DNA of 42,843 bases from an uncultured Bacillota bacterium. GTDB lineage: Bacteria > Bacillota_I > Bacilli_A > RFN20 > CAG-826. A model generated the notes under the pieces. It was not told where the DNA came from, searched no databases, and saw only the letters and a list, made by a program, of their open reading frames with translations. The translations under genes and the position numbers were made by a program. The stretch covers positions 1 through 42,843 of the forward strand of contig CAMORJ010000004.1 of NCBI GenBank assembly GCA_946623775.1, given 5' to 3'. Below, in pieces: positions 39,771-42,843 of the stretch (position 1 is the first letter of the stretch; every line of letters begins with the position of its first letter).

Positions 39771-40670
39771 TTAACTATCGTGAAACAACGCCATTGCGGA
39801 TTCTAACGTCGCCAGCTCATCAGAGAACGCAGATGCGCTTCCTGCGCAGCATGCAAACCGAGCGCACTCCTCATTGGGCCACCCCTTAATCATCCCGTAT
39901 AGATATCCTGCAACCGTTGAGTCGCCTGCACCCACAGAGTTTACAAGCACTCCTTTCGGAGCTTCAATTCGGTAGTCTTCGCCGCTGTTGTTTCGATAAT
40001 AAAGCCCGTCAGCTCCCAAACTAACAATGACGTTTTCGGCGCCTGCCGTTATAAGTTCCTGAGCCGCGGCCCTCATTTCATCTTCGGTTTGGATTCTTCT
40101 GCCTAATGTTTCTTCAAGTTCTTCTATGTTCGGCTTTACGAGGAATGGGCCATGTTTTAGGGCTTGCAATAATCTTTTGCCGTAAGTGTCAACGATAAAA
40201 CGTATTCCCCTCAGTTTCAGACTTGCCAGAAGATGCAGATATTGATCGTCGGTCATCGTTTTGGGGTATTTCCCACAGAAACAGACAATGTCACCTTCTT
40301 TGTATCGAAGCAGTTTTTCAAATAATTCTTCGATATCTTGCTCCTGGTAAACTGGCCCAACGCCATCGATTGCGGTCTCTGAAGGGGAAGCGATTTTCCA
40401 GTTGACTCTGGTAATCCCTTCAACGCGCACAAAATCGGTATTGATGCCTTCATTGTGGAGATAATCCAAGATAAAGTTCCCGGTGAAACCTCCTAGAAAT
40501 CCGGTTGCCACCGAAGGAATTCCGAAATTATTCAGCACACGAGATACGTTGATTCCTTTTCCGCCCGGCAGAATCTTTTCTTTGATGGCCCTGTTGATTT
40601 CGCCTTCGCGAAAAGAATCTAAATCAACGATGTAATCAACTGCCGGAGAGCAAGTTACTGTAACAATCAT
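39771..40670 (-). CDS. fruK: 1-phosphofructokinase-family sugar kinase
   Basis: The 299-residue PfkB-family kinase most resembles 1-phosphofructokinase (fructose 1-phosphate to fructose 1,6-bisphosphate) and the related tagatose-6-phosphate kinase. Motifs are VTCSPAVDYIVDLDSF at the N-terminus, LPGGKGINVSRVL near residue 35, and VNSVGAGDSTVAGYL near residue 247 with the catalytic Asp in GAGD. Length is typical. It starts only 19 nt after znuB on the same strand and shares its operon, with no fructose PTS gene beside it, so the exact substrate remains open between fructose 1-phosphate and a close analogue. Confidence 0.87.
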   Translation of the reverse strand: MIVTVTCSPAVDYIVDLDSFREGEINRAIKEKILPGGKGINVSRVLNNFGIPSVATGFLGGFTGNFILDYLHNEGINTDFVRVEGITRVNWKIASPSETAIDGVGPVYQEQDIEELFEKLLRYKEGDIVCFCGKYPKTMTDDQYLHLLASLKLRGIRFIVDTYGKRLLQALKHGPFLVKPNIEELEETLGRRIQTEDEMRAAAQELITAGAENVIVSLGADGLYYRNNSGEDYRIEAPKGVLVNSVGAGDSTVAGYLYGMIKGWPNEECARFACCAGSASAFSDELATLESAMALFHDS

Positions 40671-40689
40671 ATGAACAATGATATCAAAC

Positions 40690-41535
40690 CTACGAGCCTT
40701 TGGGCTTTTTCCTTTTCCGGATGCCAGTAATAATAATGGTCACGATCAATACAATTAGATTAACCATAACTATGACGCCACCGACGTGGAGCGAAATGGA
40801 AAAAGCCAAAAACAAACCCACAATCGCGCTGGCGAGCGAACAAACGATTGCAAGGATGTTTGTCATGAAGTTGGATTTGCCTCCACGCAGCGCGCACGCA
40901 ACCGGTATTGAGATAAAGCTGCTCACGAGCAAAGACCCGATTGTGTTGCTTGCCGCCGCAACGATCATCGAAGTAATGACGGTGTCAATCAGAGAAAGCG
41001 GAACGACCTTTACGCCATTGGCTTTAGCTTCAATCTCACTATAAGAAAGAAGCATATTCGAACGATAAAAGAGTATTTCGTAAACCAGTCCAGCCGCGCA
41101 GATCGCCCCCAAAGCAATCACCTGATCCCAACTAACGGTAAACAGCGAGCCAAACAAATAGGACTCGAACCTGCTGGATGAGGAGAAATTGCCGAGAATG
41201 CCGGTCAAACCCAAAGAAAAGCTCAGGATGATCGTAAGAGATAATTCAGAATACTTCGGGAATTTCCTTCGAATCGCTTCAATCAGAATGGATGCGATTG
41301 CCGAAAACACGATTGCCCACACCATCGGCAAACCTCCGCTGATAAGGCCTATGGCAATACCAGCCAAAGAGGTATGGCTCAAAGTGTCCGCAATCATCGA
41401 CGCGCCTCTTCCTGCGAGCCTTACGCCAACCAAAGGAAGGACCAAGGAGAGAATCGCCACGATCAATAAAGCGCGATTGAAAAACGAAAAAGAGAAGGCA
41501 TCGAATGGATTCATGATATCCAAGAGGGAAATCAT
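40690..41535 (-). CDS. znuB: zinc/manganese ABC transporter permease
   Basis: The 281-residue protein of the ABC-3 family has about eight hydrophobic segments and forms the membrane channel for Zn(II) or Mn(II) uptake. Family phrases include GRGASMIADTLSHTSLAGIA near residue 47, containing the conserved His-bearing loop, and LLVSSFISIPVACAL near residue 212. The ATG at 41535 overlaps the TGA of the ATPase gene as ATGA, which argues against the longer reading to 41583. Metal specificity cannot be told from this gene alone. Confidence 0.93.
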   Translation of the reverse strand: MISLLDIMNPFDAFSFSFFNRALLIVAILSLVLPLVGVRLAGRGASMIADTLSHTSLAGIAIGLISGGLPMVWAIVFSAIASILIEAIRRKFPKYSELSLTIILSFSLGLTGILGNFSSSSRFESYLFGSLFTVSWDQVIALGAICAAGLVYEILFYRSNMLLSYSEIEAKANGVKVVPLSLIDTVITSMIVAAASNTIGSLLVSSFISIPVACALRGGKSNFMTNILAIVCSLASAIVGLFLAFSISLHVGGVIVMVNLIVLIVTIIITGIRKRKKPKGS

Positions 41536-42185
41536 TCCAGAGCCTCCGTTAAATCCGAGGAGCTTAGTAGCATTTTTTTGCATGGCTCCCCATATTCTTC
41601 GATATGATGGCTAACCACGATGATGGTCATGCCATGCTCTTTGTTCAAGTGACTTAAGATGTTTCGGATGTCTTCTCTGCTCGATTCATCTATTCCGGTG
41701 TCAGGCTCATCGAGAAGGAGCAAATCAGGCTGCGTAATCAGGCATTTAGCCAACCTTGCTTTTTGCTGTTGCCCGCCAGATAGCTCATCGAGCCTTCTGT
41801 ATTTCAAATCCGTTAGTTTGAAAACGGCCAGCCAGTCATCCACTTTTTGCCAATCAATAGTCTTCATGAACGAAAATGGACGATTCTTTATGCCTAGAGA
41901 CACAATTTCCCTGACGTTTAGCGCAAAGGAAGAACGTTTATCGGCATCCAATTGAGAAAGGTAGCTAATTCGAGGAGCGGAAACGGTAATCGAGCCTTTG
42001 TCGGGCTTGGCAATGCCCGCAATCAGTTTCAGCAACGTTGATTTTCCGATGCCATTTGGACCCGAAAGGATATAGTAGGCACCTTTATCGACGGAGAAAG
42101 TCAGGTCCGAAAAAACACGATTATCGTCGTCGTAATGATAATCCAGCCCATTGGCGCTTAGGATTGTCTCATTTAATCTAGACAT
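41532..42185 (-). CDS. znuC: zinc/manganese ABC transporter ATPase
   Basis: The 217-residue ATPase powers the metal importer. It has Walker A (LSGPNGIGKSTLLKLI, about 36-51), the Q-loop in YLSQLDAD, the ABC signature LDELSGGQQQKARLAKCL near residue 132, Walker B LLLLDEPDTGID, and the switch His in IIVVSHHIEE. It is slightly shorter than typical ZnuC. Its start overlaps the end of the binding-protein gene by 13 nt and its stop overlaps znuB by 4 nt, so all three are translationally coupled. Confidence 0.94.
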   Translation of the reverse strand: MSRLNETILSANGLDYHYDDDNRVFSDLTFSVDKGAYYILSGPNGIGKSTLLKLIAGIAKPDKGSITVSAPRISYLSQLDADKRSSFALNVREIVSLGIKNRPFSFMKTIDWQKVDDWLAVFKLTDLKYRRLDELSGGQQQKARLAKCLITQPDLLLLDEPDTGIDESSREDIRNILSHLNKEHGMTIIVVSHHIEEYGEPCKKMLLSSSDLTEALE

Positions 42186-42843
42186 TCCTTCAGAACCTCC
42201 AGATTTTCGCGCATGATTGAAAGGAAATCCTCTCCTTTTTCATAATTACCATCGTCAACGCATTCGTAGCAAGAGAGTTCCCGATATTCAACGGAATAAT
42301 CTCTTTTCGCAAGTTCGGATACAACGGTTTGGACAAATCCGGGAGAGTCCAATTCCTCCAAAAACAGATAGCGTACCCCGTTATTTTGAATAAAATCGAC
42401 GATTTCCTTTAGTCTAGAAGAGCTTGGTTCATGATCGGCCAAGTCGCCAATCCCAACCTGGGTCAATCCGAAATCGGAAGCCAAATATCCAAACGCCTCG
42501 TGGCTGGTGACTATATAAGGGGATTCTAAAGCGCCATCTTCGAGGGCCTCGGTATAAGAGGCTTCCACTTTATCAAAAGCCGTCAAAGCCTCCGAGAGAT
42601 TGGCTTTGTAGTAGTCGGAATTTTGTGTATCGAGCTCACAGATTTTATCAGCGATGTCTTTTAGCATCTGTTTGTCTCTTTCGAATGAGAGCCAGGCGTG
42701 AGGATCTTCTTGCCCGTCTTGGACGATGAACTTTACGTTTCCTGTGATTTCAAATTTTGCTTTAGGCTTCAGATTTTCTGCCCATGGATCGATGCCATGC
42801 CCAAATGTCAGAAGAAGATCAGACGATTCGATGAACGCCATCT
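42173..42843 (-). CDS. znuA: zinc/manganese ABC transporter binding protein, N-terminus beyond the window
   Basis: The visible 223 codons are the C-terminal part of a cluster A-I metal-binding protein; the signal peptide and start lie right of the window. Recognisable parts are LLTFGHGIDPWAENL near the left of the visible part, DPHAWLSFERD with a metal-ligand His, YIVTSHEAFGYLASDFGL with a second His, and YLFLEELDSPGF with an acidic residue near the site. No His-rich loop, often seen in zinc-specific members, is in the visible part, so zinc or manganese are both possible. The promoter and any Zur or MntR site would be outside the window. Confidence 0.88.
   Translation of the reverse strand, partial: MAFIESSDLLLTFGHGIDPWAENLKPKAKFEITGNVKFIVQDGQEDPHAWLSFERDKQMLKDIADKICELDTQNSDYYKANLSEALTAFDKVEASYTEALEDGALESPYIVTSHEAFGYLASDFGLTQVGIGDLADHEPSSSRLKEIVDFIQNNGVRYLFLEELDSPGFVQTVVSELAKRDYSVEYRELSCYECVDDGNYEKGEDFLSIMRENLEVLKECLD

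Overview
The window looks like chromosome from an uncultured, probably gut-associated low-to-mid GC Bacillota (class Bacilli, in the broad neighbourhood of RF39/Erysipelotrichales-like lineages). The reasons are the gene set (YlmH-type S4 protein, TraX and CPBP membrane proteins, PepF, a BspA-type LRR lipoprotein, CarD), lipoproteins with lipoboxes, AGGAGG-type ribosome sites, UGA used only as stop, and tRNA genes that encode their CCA ends. The taxonomic placement is inference. No phage, insertion sequence, CRISPR array or rRNA was seen.

Left part (1-11.6 kb, all minus strand): a DUF5677-like protein cut by the left edge, glpK as its own unit, then one transcription unit with a giant 2306-residue membrane-anchored protein, yigZ and pepP joined by TGATG/ATGA overlaps. 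A divergent promoter region leads to a plus-strand unit (11.7-13.8 kb) of a zinc-ribbon CPBP protease, a TraX-like protein and thioredoxin. Two tRNAs (Asp, Gly), tag and rdgB follow. From 15.3 to 20.2 kb lie a lysoplasmalogenase-like protein, an MFS transporter, an LRR/InlB-repeat lipoprotein, a small four-helix membrane protein and a CarD-family regulator.

Middle part (20.5-30.4 kb): an orphan hypB, then a plus-strand block of three exported or membrane-anchored proteins of unknown function. The second and third (1231 and 1145 residues) are full-length tandem paralogues. An XRE regulator with a membrane tail follows. This block and the 2306-residue protein are the most likely undescribed surface systems here.

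Right part (30.4-42.8 kb): a Ser-rich lipoprotein, pepF, a multi-pass membrane protein, a flavodoxin, several small unknowns, a YlmH-like S4 protein, a HAD hydrolase, a second XRE regulator, an AT-rich 1-kb stretch without a convincing gene, and a znuA-znuC-znuB-pfkB operon cut by the right edge.

The most unusual cross-cutting signal is promoter architecture. At nine genes a -10 box (TATAAT, CATAAT or similar) sits 6 or 7 nt before the ATG with no ribosome site, implying leaderless mRNAs. Other genes in the same window have ordinary leaders with Shine-Dalgarno sequences. The signal also fixes several start codons.
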